Source of the DNA: Methylopila sp. 73B | Lineage (GTDB): Bacteria > Pseudomonadota > Alphaproteobacteria > Rhizobiales > Methylopilaceae | NCBI RefSeq assembly: GCF_000526315.1 | Contig: NZ_JAFV01000001.1 | Span: 3,722,501 to 3,786,500 of the forward strand | DNA: 64,000 nt | Direction: 5' to 3' | Shown here: positions 24,195-31,781 of the stretch, piece by piece | How the letters are laid out: every line of letters begins with the position of its first letter | How positions within the stretch are numbered: position 1 is the stretch's first letter | The notes under the pieces: generated by a model | Databases searched by the model: none | Told to the model about the DNA's origin: nothing | Seen by the model: only the letters and a program-made list of their open reading frames with translations | Program-made: the position numbers and the translations under genes

Positions 24195-24500
24195 ATGGAT
24201 GCCGCAATCGGTACGCTGAACTCGTCCGCCGTGACCCGCGCGGCGCCCGTCATGGAGACGGCCGAGCGGAGCTCGCAGCCCAGTCCTTCTCCGAAGCCGC
24301 CGGCGGCCTCGCCCGAACTCGCGAGCGAGCGACGCATCGATCTCGACTACGAGACCGGCAGTTTGATCTACCGGATGATCGACGTGACGAGCGGCGTGAC
24401 CGTTCGGCAAACCCCCGACGAGGCCCGTCTCAAGCTGCGCGCCTACATCGACGGGATCGACGCGCCGCGGTCCGATCCGAGCGTCCAGCGCCTGGCCTGA
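24195..24500 (+). CDS. FlaG-like flagellar protein (101 aa)
   Basis: Starts at ATG 24195 behind GGGAGGA. The N-terminal half is low complexity and proline-rich; the C-terminal half (RIDLDYETGSLIYRMIDVTS, then GVTVRQTPDEARLKLRAYID) has the layout of FlaG domains, where a short beta sheet is followed by an E-x-x-x-L helix. FlaG affects filament length in other bacteria. The position between flgN-like and flaF genes supports a flagellar role. The similarity is modest, so a hypothetical flagellar protein is the safe name. Confidence 0.55.
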   Translation: MDAAIGTLNSSAVTRAAPVMETAERSSQPSPSPKPPAASPELASERRIDLDYETGSLIYRMIDVTSGVTVRQTPDEARLKLRAYIDGIDAPRSDPSVQRLA

Positions 24501-24651
24501 CGCCGTCGAGCCGGCCGACGCTTCCTTCACGCTGACGGCTGTTTCCGTTCCGCAGGCCGATCCCGGCGCCGTACCTTGGGCTCGAGAGCCATCGCGAGGC
24601 GCGCCGGCCTTGTCGGGGGAGGGGCGCCAGACGCTTCCTGCGCCGGCGGCC

Positions 24652-25011
24652 CTAGTTCTTGAGGCCTTCGGCGACGTTGCGGTTGATCGAGATGAGGGCG
24701 GTCATGCCGGCGGCCTCCGGGTTGATCTCGATCCGCGACGAGCGGTTCAGCGAGAACAGCGCGATGCGCCGCAGGTTGGCCTTGGTCTCGGCGTCGAGCG
24801 GGTTTTCCGCCCGCATCACGCTGCTCAGGAAGATCGTCCAGAGTTTCCGGTTAAACGTCGCCGCCTCACGCGCCGCCTTGCGGTCGAACGGCTCGGTGTT
24901 CTGGATGGCGGTGAAACGGGCGGCGGCCCTCAGAAGAAGCTGCGCGTCGCGCTCACGCGGGTTCGCCGTCCTCTGCGCCATCCGAGCGTACGCCTGCGCG
25001 CCGTTCTGCAT
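24652..25011 (-). CDS. flaF: Flagellar biosynthesis regulator FlaF
   Basis: 119 aa. FlaF works opposite FlbT in flagellin translation and secretion in alphaproteobacteria. Motifs: AYARMAQRTANPRERDAQLL at the N-terminus, RKLWTIFLSSVM in the middle and LFSLNRSSRIEINPEAAGMT with LISINRNVAEGL at the end, all typical. The start at 25011 (MQNGAQAYARM) overlaps the flbT 3' end by 59 bp; a start at 25032 is also possible. Confidence 0.92.
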   Translation of the reverse strand: MQNGAQAYARMAQRTANPRERDAQLLLRAAARFTAIQNTEPFDRKAAREAATFNRKLWTIFLSSVMRAENPLDAETKANLRRIALFSLNRSSRIEINPEAAGMTALISINRNVAEGLKN

Positions 25012-25387
25012 GCTCGAAGATTCCCTTTTCATGCGCGACCAAGTTCCGCGCCTCACGGAAAGCTTTGTAAAGCGATCCCGTTAAAACGTGGTTATTGATC
25101 CGGTCGACGATCGGAAGCATGCTCGGCGCCGCGCGCACGGCGTCACGCGTAAGCGTCGTGTAGATCTTAGCGACTTTGTCGATTGATCCGGACAGATACA
25201 TCATCTGAACCGCGTAGTAGATGCGCTTCGCGGGCGTATCGGCGTCCTTTTCCTTCAGGATGTCGCGCTCCCGCAGCACGGGATCGGAGCCGTCGATCAG
25301 GAGCTGGGTGCGCGCCGCGCCGTTGGTGACGACCGAGCGGCCGATAACGATCCGCTCGCCGGGCTTCAGTTCGACTTTCAGGGTCAT
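24953..25387 (-). CDS. flbT: Flagellar biosynthesis repressor FlbT
   Basis: 144 aa. In Caulobacter FlbT binds the 5' leader of flagellin mRNA and promotes its decay until the hook is finished. The sequence starts with the usual LKVELKPGERIVIGRSVVTN and has RIYYAVQMMYLSGSI and LYKAFREARNLVAHE. It lies 88 bp downstream of flagellin 1 on the same strand and overlaps flaF, so the order fliC-flbT-flaF is that of many Hyphomicrobiales. The leaders of the three flagellin genes next door are the probable targets. Confidence 0.93.
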   Translation of the reverse strand: MTLKVELKPGERIVIGRSVVTNGAARTQLLIDGSDPVLRERDILKEKDADTPAKRIYYAVQMMYLSGSIDKVAKIYTTLTRDAVRAAPSMLPIVDRINNHVLTGSLYKAFREARNLVAHEKGIFEHAERRAGVRSDGAEDGEPA

Positions 25388-25427
25388 GGCAACCTCTCGT
25401 CCAAGCGACGAGGCCCCAAACGACGAG

Positions 25428-25450
25428 CGGCGGAACCAGAGGTCCCGCCG
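25428..25450 (-). terminator. Hairpin after flagellin 1
   Basis: CGGCGGAACC and GGTCCCGCCG arms (one mismatch) with a 3-nt loop, just past the flagellin 1 stop. No long T-run follows on the minus strand. Similar GC-rich hairpins follow the other two flagellin genes, so it may be a 3' stabiliser rather than a full terminator. Confidence 0.5.
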
Positions 25451-25475
25451 TTTCGTCTCCGAGCCCGCGCCGCGC

Positions 25476-27011
25476 CTACTGCAGCAGCTGGAGAACCGCG
25501 GATTCCTGCTGGGTCGAAATCGACAGCGAGGAGACGATGAGCGACTGGCGGGTCTGCAGGGTCGCCAGGTTCGCCGCTTCCTCGTTCGTGTCGGCGCCCG
25601 TCAGCGCCAGCGCGCCGTCTTCGAGGGTGCCGATCATGCTCTTGGTGAAGTCCTCGCGGGTCTGCACGATCTGCAACTGCGAGCCGAACTTGGCGGACTG
25701 GTCCTCGACCGTCTGCATCGCGGCCTCGATCCGGTCGATCACCGAGTTGATCGACGCCGAGTCGTAGAAGTCTTCCGCGCTGATGCTGTCGAGGCCAAGG
25801 CCTTCGGCGCTGAACTCGACGCCCTTGACCTCGAGCTGCGAGCTGCCGCTCTCGTTGAAGACGATGGAAAGGTCGTCGCCGTTCAGGAGGTTGACGCCGT
25901 TGTAGTCCGAGTCCTGGGCGAGCTTCAGGATCTCCTCGAGAGCCGAGTTGTAGTCGTCGGCGTAGTTGGAGCGAACTTCCGCGGCGCTCTGGTCGAGCAC
26001 CGGCGCCGAGAAGGCGCCGGATGCGAAGGCCGCGGCGGCCCCTATCGCGCTGCCGGTCGCGACCTTGGGCACGGAGTTCGCGATCGCGTTCGTGGTCTCG
26101 AACACCAGCTGGGCGTCGTCGTCGCCCTCGTTGTCGACCGACGCCTGAAGCTGGACGTCGTTGGTCTTCAGCCAGCTGTTCAGCTCGTCGATGGTGTCGA
26201 CGTTGTCGGCGCCCTTCGAGGAGGCGAAGGTGACGGTCTTCAGCGCCCCGTACTTGTCGGCGAAGGTGAGCGTGGTGTCCTTCAGCGCGCTCGCGCCGGA
26301 GGTGGTCGTTGCAAGCGTGCCGTTGGTCGAGGACACGGAGGTCGTGGTGGCGCCGTCGGCGATCAGGCCGAGCGAGTCGAGCAGCGTGGAGCTGCCCCCG
26401 ATGTTGATGTCGTCGCCGCTCTCAAGCTCGAACTCCAGCACGCCCGCATTGTCGGTGACGCTGAGGCCGGTGATGTTGAGCGAGTCGATCTTGGTCTTGA
26501 CCTGGGCCGCCGTGTCGTTGGCCGAGATATTGACCGTCGCGCCGTTGACCGTGAGCGCGCCGCCGGAGTGGGTGGCGTCCGTCGCTTCGACGCCGGCGAA
26601 GGTCGTCGAGACCGCCGCCGTCGTGGTGTCGTTCGAGAGCAGGTTGTCGCCCTGCAGCCCGCTCATCACCACCGATTTCAGCTGGGCCTTGGTGTCGACC
26701 GCGAGTTCGGACTGCTGGGCGGAGCGCGCCGTGGACTTCAGCGATTCGAGGATGTCGCTGATGCCCTTTATGCCGTTGTCCGCCGCTTCGAGCGTCTGGA
26801 CCGAGTTCGACACGTTGTCGAGCAGGGTGCCGAGATCGCCGGAGCGTCTTTCCAGCGACTTCGCCGTGAAGAAGCTCGAGGGGTTGTCGAGGGCCGAATT
26901 GACCTTCTTGCCCGTCGAGAGACGTTCTTCGGTGCGATTGAGCAGTTCGGTCGTCGACTGCATCGTGCGCAGATTGGACCGGACTGCGGAGTTAAGAGCG
27001 ATGTCGGCCAT
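25476..27011 (-). CDS. fliC: Flagellin 1 (diverged copy)
   Basis: 511 aa. D0/D1 ends are conserved with the two other flagellins: N-terminal LNSAVRSNLRTMQSTTELLN and LSTGKKVNSALDNPSSFFTA, C-terminal ADTNEEAANLATLQTRQSLI ending in LQLLQ. The variable centre (about residues 140-400) is rich in Thr, Ser, Asp and Ala, contains no cysteine and differs strongly from the other copies. Exported by the flagellar type III system, without a signal peptide. Start ATG 27011 with GGAG upstream. A CtrA-type box lies about 65 bp upstream. flbT and flaF follow on the same strand. Confidence 0.95.
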   Translation of the reverse strand: MADIALNSAVRSNLRTMQSTTELLNRTEERLSTGKKVNSALDNPSSFFTAKSLERRSGDLGTLLDNVSNSVQTLEAADNGIKGISDILESLKSTARSAQQSELAVDTKAQLKSVVMSGLQGDNLLSNDTTTAAVSTTFAGVEATDATHSGGALTVNGATVNISANDTAAQVKTKIDSLNITGLSVTDNAGVLEFELESGDDINIGGSSTLLDSLGLIADGATTTSVSSTNGTLATTTSGASALKDTTLTFADKYGALKTVTFASSKGADNVDTIDELNSWLKTNDVQLQASVDNEGDDDAQLVFETTNAIANSVPKVATGSAIGAAAAFASGAFSAPVLDQSAAEVRSNYADDYNSALEEILKLAQDSDYNGVNLLNGDDLSIVFNESGSSQLEVKGVEFSAEGLGLDSISAEDFYDSASINSVIDRIEAAMQTVEDQSAKFGSQLQIVQTREDFTKSMIGTLEDGALALTGADTNEEAANLATLQTRQSLIVSSLSISTQQESAVLQLLQ

Positions 27012-27066
27012 CGGGAGGCTCCAGGAACGACGCGTCGCACAAGGCGTTTGACGGTGAACATAGTCC

Positions 27067-27095
27067 GTTAACCTTAATCAGGAGTTAAGGTTAAC
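27067..27095. promoter_or_regulatory. CtrA-type box within an 11-bp inverted repeat, upstream of flagellin 1
   Basis: GTTAACCTTAA and TTAAGGTTAAC arms surround TCAGGAG. The inner bases give TTAA-N7-TTAA (27074-27088), and each arm adds a further outer TTAA half-site, so up to four half-sites are arranged symmetrically. It begins 56 bp before the start codon. Confidence 0.72.
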
Positions 27096-27282
27096 GGCCT
27101 GCTAAACACGTCGCGTCGATCCGGCGCCTCTTCTCGCCGGGCTTGAATTTACTTCTATTTCAATTGGTTGCGCCCGGATCGCGGTTCGGGCGTCGCTCCG
27201 TGACGTTTCACGTCGTTAGAGAATTGCGACCGTCGCGCGCCAGAGAAGACATCGCCCGAATCAGCGGTCGGAAACGCCGATA

Positions 27283-27308
27283 GCGGCAGGAGCCGAAGCT
27301 CCCGCCGC
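27283..27308 (-). terminator. Hairpin after flagellin 2
   Basis: GCGGCAGGAGC-cgaa-GCTCCCGCCGC, eleven-base arms with one mismatch, 29 bp past the flagellin 2 stop. The minus strand shows only a weak T-stretch afterwards. Nearly the same hairpin follows flagellin 3. Confidence 0.6.
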
Positions 27309-27336
27309 CGGGCCGTCCGCGAAGAGCGAAGCGCGA

Positions 27337-28827
27337 TTACTGGATCAGCTGGAGGACGTTCTGTTCCTGGCTGGTGGAGATCGAGAGCGAGGAGGTGATC
27401 AGCGACTGGCGGGTCTGCAGGGTCGCCAGGTTCGCGGCTTCCTCGTTGGTGTCGGCGCCGGTGAGGGCGTAGGAGCCGTCCTCGAGGGTGCCGATCATGT
27501 CCTTGGTGAAGGACTCGCGGGTCTCGACCACCGAGAGCTGCGAGCCGAGGCGCGAGGACAGGCTGTCGAGCGAGTTGAGCGCGTCGTTCAGTTTGCCGAC
27601 GACCTTTTCGATCTTCGAGGAGTCGAGGAAGTTCTCGATGTCGATGTCGTCGAGCGAGAGCACGTCCATGATGTCGACGCCGCCGATCTCCAGCTTGGAC
27701 GAGCCGTCTTCGTTGAAGGTCACCGACAGGTCGTCGCCGTTGAGCAGGTTGACGCCGTTGTAGCTGGCGTCCTTGGCGAGCTCCGCGATCTGGGACTTCA
27801 GGTCGTTGTAGTCGTTGACGTAGTCTTGGCGGGTCGACTTGCCGTCATCGTCGAGAACCGCCTCGGCAGTCGTCGAGGCGCTGGAGGCGAGGTCGAACAC
27901 TTCGCCGGCGGCCGCGGTGCCGTCGGTGCTCACCGCCGTGCCGCCGATCGCCAGATCGGCCGAGCCATAGGCGTTGGTGGTCTCGATCGTCAGCTTGCCG
28001 TCGCTGGTGAGCGAAGCCTTCGCGTTGGAGTCGGCAAGCGCCTTGTTCAGTTCCTCGAGCGAGCTGACTTCGCCGTCGCCGTTGCCGAAGGTGATCGTCG
28101 CCTTCGAGCCGTCGCCGACGGTGACTTCGAGCGTCTTGCCGGTGAGCCCGGACTCGGAGTTGGTCGTGCCGGAGGTGAGGCCGAGCGCCGTCAGGGTCGC
28201 GGCGGTCGAGCCGGAGCCGACGTCGATCGTCTCGCCGGCCTTGGCCGAGAGCTGCAGCTTGCCGTCGTCGCCGAGCTTGGCGGTGACGCCGGTGTCGGCG
28301 GTTTTGGCGTTGATCTTATCGACGACGTCCGAACCTTCGTCGGCGGCGGCGATCGCGATGGTCTCGCCGTTGATGACCAGGTTGCCGGCGTCGCCGGCGG
28401 CGGCGGTGAAGGCCGAGAGGTCGGCCGTGCCGGCCACTTCGGCGCCGTCGCCGAGCAGGTTGGCCGAACTCGCGCCGGTGATGGCGCCCGAGGTGAAGCT
28501 CGCCTTGGCGGCGATCGCCGAGTCGGACTGCTGGGCCGAACGGGCGGTCGACTTCATCTGGGTGACGAGGTCGGAGATCGCCGAGATGCCGTTGTCCGCG
28601 GCTTCGATGGTCTGGACCGACGACGCGACGCTGTCGAGCAGGTTGGAAAGGTCGCCGGCGCGGCGGTCGAGCGACTGGGCGGTGAAGAAGCTCGAGGGGT
28701 TGTCGAGGGCCGAGTTGACCTTCTTGCCGGTCGAGAGGCGCTCCTCGGTCCGGGCCATCAGATCGGTGGTGGACTGGAGGGTGCGGAGGTTCGACCGGAC
28801 GGCCGAATTGAGCGTGACGTCAGACAT
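27337..28827 (-). CDS. fliC: Flagellin 2
   Basis: 496 aa, the same length as flagellin 3 and very similar to it. Begins MSDVTLNSAVRSNLRTLQST and ends QEQNVLQLIQ. The centre has the repeat-rich D2/D3-like region (LTALGLTSGTTNSESGLTGK, FGNGDGEVSSLEELNKALAD) shared with flagellin 3. Differences cluster in a short window before the C-terminal D1 helix (about residues 398-430, e.g. VLSLDDIDIENFLDSSKIEK). Start ATG 28827 is preceded by GGAG; the longer reading is rejected because all three flagellins share this N-terminus. CtrA-type box about 75 bp upstream. Confidence 0.95.
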   Translation of the reverse strand: MSDVTLNSAVRSNLRTLQSTTDLMARTEERLSTGKKVNSALDNPSSFFTAQSLDRRAGDLSNLLDSVASSVQTIEAADNGISAISDLVTQMKSTARSAQQSDSAIAAKASFTSGAITGASSANLLGDGAEVAGTADLSAFTAAAGDAGNLVINGETIAIAAADEGSDVVDKINAKTADTGVTAKLGDDGKLQLSAKAGETIDVGSGSTAATLTALGLTSGTTNSESGLTGKTLEVTVGDGSKATITFGNGDGEVSSLEELNKALADSNAKASLTSDGKLTIETTNAYGSADLAIGGTAVSTDGTAAAGEVFDLASSASTTAEAVLDDDGKSTRQDYVNDYNDLKSQIAELAKDASYNGVNLLNGDDLSVTFNEDGSSKLEIGGVDIMDVLSLDDIDIENFLDSSKIEKVVGKLNDALNSLDSLSSRLGSQLSVVETRESFTKDMIGTLEDGSYALTGADTNEEAANLATLQTRQSLITSSLSISTSQEQNVLQLIQ

Positions 28828-28900
28828 TTCAGGGCTCCTGTTCTGGGAGACTTCGATTGGCCTCGTCCTGAGGCGCACCCGGAAAATCGGCCGTCGGCGC

Positions 28901-28915
28901 TTAAGCGGGGGTTAA
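28901..28915 (-). promoter_or_regulatory. CtrA-type box upstream of flagellin 2
   Basis: TTAA-GCGGGGG-TTAA, exact TTAA-N7-TTAA, 74 bp before the start codon, followed within two bases by another TTAAC half-site. Confidence 0.7.
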
Positions 28916-28989
28916 AGTTAACTGGCCTCCTCCGGTCCCCGCCGGATTTCAAAAGTCATGGTTACGGAATGGTTTCGCCAACGCCGAAC

Positions 28990-29015
28990 GCGGCGGGAGC
29001 CGGAGCTCCCGCCGC
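28990..29015 (-). terminator. Hairpin after flagellin 3
   Basis: GCGGCGGGAGC-cgga-GCTCCCGCCGC, perfect eleven-base arms, 26 bp past the stop. Almost identical to the hairpin after flagellin 2, so it was duplicated together with the gene. Confidence 0.65.
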
Positions 29016-29040
29016 TGGTCGGTCGGTCAGGATGGGTCGA

Positions 29041-30531
29041 TCAGCGCAGCAGCTGGAGGACGTTCTGTTCCTGGCTGGTGGAGATCGAGAGCGAGGAGGT
29101 GATCAGCGACTGGCGGGTCTGCAGGGTCGCCAAGTTCGCGGCTTCCTCGTTGGTGTCGGCGCCGGTGAGGGCGTAGGAGCCGTCCTCGAGGGTGCCGATC
29201 ATGTCCTTCGTGAAGGACTCGCGGGTCTCGACCACCGAGAGCTGCGAGCCGAGGCGCGAGGACAGGCTGTCGAGGTTGTCGAGAGCCGAACCGAGAGTGT
29301 CGATCACGTCGTCGATCTTGGACGAGTCCAGGAAGTCGTCGATCGAGATGTCGCTCAGGCCGATCTTCTCCATGATGTCGACGCCGCCGATCTCCAGCTT
29401 GGACGAGCCGTCCTCGTTGAAGGTCACCGAGAGGTCGTCGCCGCTGAGCAGGTTGACGCCGTTGTAGCTGGCGTCCTTGGCGAGCTCCGCGATCTGGGAC
29501 TTCAGGTCGTTGTAGTCGTTGACGTAGTCCTGGCGAACCGACTTGCCGTCGTCGTCGATCACCGCCGAAGCGGTGGCGGCGGCGGTGGAGGCGAGGTCGA
29601 ACACTTCGCCGGTCGCGGCCGAGCCATCGGTGCTGACCGCCGTGCCGCCGATCTCGAGGTCCGCCGACGCGTAGGCGTTGGTGGTCTCGATCGTCAGCTT
29701 GCCGTCGCTGGTGAGCGAGGCCTTGGCGTTCGCGTCGGCGAGCGACTTGTTCAGCTCGTCGAGCGAGCTGACTTCGCCGTCGCCGTTGCCGAAGGTGATC
29801 GTCTTCTTCGAGCCGTCGCCGACGGTGACTTCCAGCGTCTTGCCGGTGAGTCCGGACTCGGAGTTGGTCGTGCCGGAGGTGAGGCCGAGCGCCGTCAGGG
29901 TCGCGGCCGTCGAGCCGGAGCCGACTTCGATCGTCTCGCCGGCCTTGGCCGAGAGCTGCAGCTTGCCGTCGTCCCCGAGCTTGGCGGTGACGCCGGTGTC
30001 GGCGGTCTTGGCGTTGATGGCGTCGACGACGTCCGAGCCTTCGTCGGCGGCGGCGACCGCGATGGTCTCGCCGTTGAGCACCAGGTTGCCCGCGTCGCCG
30101 GCGGCGGCGGTGAAGGCCGAGAGGTCGGCCGTGCCGGCCACTTCGGCGCCGTCGCCGAGCAGGTTGGCCGAGCTGGCGCCGGTGATGGCGCCCGAGGTGA
30201 AGCTCGCCTTGGAGGCGATCGCCGAGTCGGACTGCTGGGCGGAACGCGCGGTGGACTTCATCTGGCTGACGAGGTCGGAGATGGCCGAAATGCCGTTGTC
30301 CGCCGCTTCGATCGTCTGGACCGAGGACGAGACGTTGTCGAGCAGGGTGCCGAGATCGCCGGCGCGACGGTCGAGCGACTGGGCCGTGAAGAAGCTCGAG
30401 GGCTCGTCGAGGGCCGAGTTGACCTTCTTGCCGGTCGAGAGGCGCTCCTCCGTCTGGGCCATCAGGTCGGTGGTCGTCTGGAGGGTGCGGAGGTTCGACC
30501 GGACGGCCGAATTGAGCGTGACGTCAGACAT
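29041..30531 (-). CDS. fliC: Flagellin 3 (near-identical paralogue of flagellin 2)
   Basis: 496 aa. Tandem duplicate of flagellin 2: the same start MSDVTLNSAVRSNLRTLQ, the same central region (LTALGLTSGTTNSESGLTGK) and an end of QEQNVLQLLR. The differing residues are concentrated at about 395-430 (IGLSDISIDDFLDSSKIDDV) and at a few central positions. Upstream sequence includes a CtrA-type box with one changed base and a leader that shares the stretch CAGGACGAGGC with flagellin 2. Multiple flagellins are usual in rhizobia, where filaments are heteropolymers. Confidence 0.95.
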   Translation of the reverse strand: MSDVTLNSAVRSNLRTLQTTTDLMAQTEERLSTGKKVNSALDEPSSFFTAQSLDRRAGDLGTLLDNVSSSVQTIEAADNGISAISDLVSQMKSTARSAQQSDSAIASKASFTSGAITGASSANLLGDGAEVAGTADLSAFTAAAGDAGNLVLNGETIAVAAADEGSDVVDAINAKTADTGVTAKLGDDGKLQLSAKAGETIEVGSGSTAATLTALGLTSGTTNSESGLTGKTLEVTVGDGSKKTITFGNGDGEVSSLDELNKSLADANAKASLTSDGKLTIETTNAYASADLEIGGTAVSTDGSAATGEVFDLASTAAATASAVIDDDGKSVRQDYVNDYNDLKSQIAELAKDASYNGVNLLSGDDLSVTFNEDGSSKLEIGGVDIMEKIGLSDISIDDFLDSSKIDDVIDTLGSALDNLDSLSSRLGSQLSVVETRESFTKDMIGTLEDGSYALTGADTNEEAANLATLQTRQSLITSSLSISTSQEQNVLQLLR

Positions 30532-30605
30532 GTAAGGCTCCTGTCCTAGGAGACTGCGGGATACGCCTCGTCCTGAAGCGCATCGGGACACTCGGGCTCG
30601 GGGGG

Positions 30606-30620
30606 CTAACCGGAAGTTAA
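30606..30620 (-). promoter_or_regulatory. CtrA-type box upstream of flagellin 3
   Basis: CTAA-CCGGAAG-TTAA on the plus strand (one base off TTAA-N7-TTAA), 75 bp before the start codon, the same distance as in flagellin 2. Confidence 0.55.
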
Positions 30621-30735
30621 TTCGACCCGAGAAGCGCCGAAGCAACGCGATGAATCAAATTGGATGGTTACGAGAATATGTGAATCAAACCGAAGATGAT
30701 TGCCGCTGATGGTTTCCAACGATTCATGATGTACG

Positions 30736-30776
30736 CGCGTTAACCACAGCGCACCCCAAGACCTATGGTTAACGCG
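30736..30776. repeat. Inverted repeat CGCGTTAACC / GGTTAACGCG
   Basis: Perfect ten-base arms at 30736-30745 and 30767-30776, separated by 21 bp. Each arm contains a GTTAAC hexamer like those in the CtrA-type boxes, and another TTAAC lies at 30786. The spacing does not fit TTAA-N7-TTAA. It is about 205 bp upstream of flagellin 3 and could be an upstream operator. Confidence 0.4.
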
Positions 30777-30867
30777 GTGGTAGCCTTAACGGGGTGCGAA
30801 CGAGCATGCCGTGGCGGCGAACCTCTGAGTTTGAAGGCCGCGCGCCGCGCGGAGGCGCCCGCGATGC

Positions 30868-30895
30868 AAAAAGGCCCGCCGGGGAGGCGGGCCTT
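30868..30895 (-). terminator. Rho-independent terminator of tal
   Basis: AAGGCCCGCC and GGCGGGCCTT arms with a 5-nt loop; read on the minus strand the stem is followed by TTTTTGC. Located 36 bp after the transaldolase stop. Confidence 0.9.
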
Positions 30896-30930
30896 GCGAG
30901 GTCTTGGCGGTACGGCGGAAGCGGTTGCTG

Positions 30931-31587
30931 TTACTCGATGGTCTGGCCGGTCTGGGACCAGTCCGCGACGAACTGGTCGAGCCCCTTGTCGGTCAGAGGG
31001 TGCTTCACCAGCCCCTTGATGACGGCCGGCGGGATCGTCGCCACGTCCGCTCCCGCAAGCGCTGCGAACTTCACGTGGTTGCTGTTGCGGAGCGAGGCCG
31101 CGAGGATCTCCGTGCCAAGCTCCGGATAGTTGTCGAAGATCGTGCGGATGTCCTGGATCAGCTCCATGCCGTCGATCCCGGTGTCGTCGAGCCGTCCGAC
31201 GAAGGGGGAAACGAAGGTCGCGCCCGCCTTCGCCGCAAGCAGGGCCTGCACGGCGCTGAAGCACAGCGTGACGTTGACCATCGTGCCCTCGTCCGCGAGC
31301 GTGCGGCAGACCTTCAGGCCGTCCAAGGTCAGCGGCACCTTGACCGTGACGTTGTCGGCGATCTTCGCGAGAATGCGCCCTTCGCGCAGCATGCCGTCGT
31401 AGTCCAGGGCGGCGACCTCGGCCGACACCGGACCTTCGACGATCTCGCAGATCTCGGCGATCACCTCCTTCATCGGGCGGTTCGCCTTGAGCATCAGGGA
31501 CGGATTCGTCGTCACGCCGTCCAGAAGACCGGTCGCGGCGAGCTCGCGGATCTCATTCACGTCCGCGGTGTCGACGAAAAATTTCAT
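30931..31587 (-). CDS. tal: Transaldolase (TalC/fructose-6-phosphate aldolase-like subfamily)
   Basis: 218 aa, the short TalC/FSA type. Sequence begins [20 protein letters not shown] with the catalytic-barrel motif [12 protein letters not shown], the active-site Lys in NVTVKVPLT (near residue 86), [19 protein letters not shown] and [11 protein letters not shown]. Transfers dihydroxyacetone units in the pentose phosphate pathway; whether it acts as transaldolase or as F6P aldolase cannot be told from reading. The start at 31587 is certain from the conserved N-terminus. Divergent from priA, as in other Hyphomicrobiales. Confidence 0.92.
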   Translation of the reverse strand: MKFFVDTADVNEIRELAATGLLDGVTTNPSLMLKANRPMKEVIAEICEIVEGPVSAEVAALDYDGMLREGRILAKIADNVTVKVPLTLDGLKVCRTLADEGTMVNVTLCFSAVQALLAAKAGATFVSPFVGRLDDTGIDGMELIQDIRTIFDNYPELGTEILAASLRNSNHVKFAALAGADVATIPPAVIKGLVKHPLTDKGLDQFVADWSQTGQTIE

Positions 31588-31781
31588 TGAAAATGGCCTC
31601 TTCGAGTGCGTTGGGCGCCGACGCGCCCCTGAAAGGGAAGTGGGCTCCCCCGGCGCCGTTGCAAGGCGAGCCTGCGGGACCCTCCCGCCCGCCGGGCGGG
31701 GGTCGCGGCGCTTGACGGCGTGCGCGCAGGGGGGAGAAGAGGGCGTCCCCCGCACCGCCCGAGGCCCCGCTCATTTCCATC

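Larger units (their letters stand above)
30532..30930. other. Flagellin 3 leader and tal downstream region; no gene
   Basis: Holds the flagellin 3 leader and CtrA-type box, an AT-rich block (30640-30730), the TTAAC inverted repeat at 30736 and the tal terminator. No coding frame is supported. Confidence 0.55.

Noticed and set aside
27826-30549. A 907-codon open frame on the plus strand across flagellins 2 and 3
   Set aside because: It is the mirror of two real flagellin genes. GC-rich codon bias removes stops on the opposite strand, and its translation is repetitive Val/Gly/Arg without domain features.
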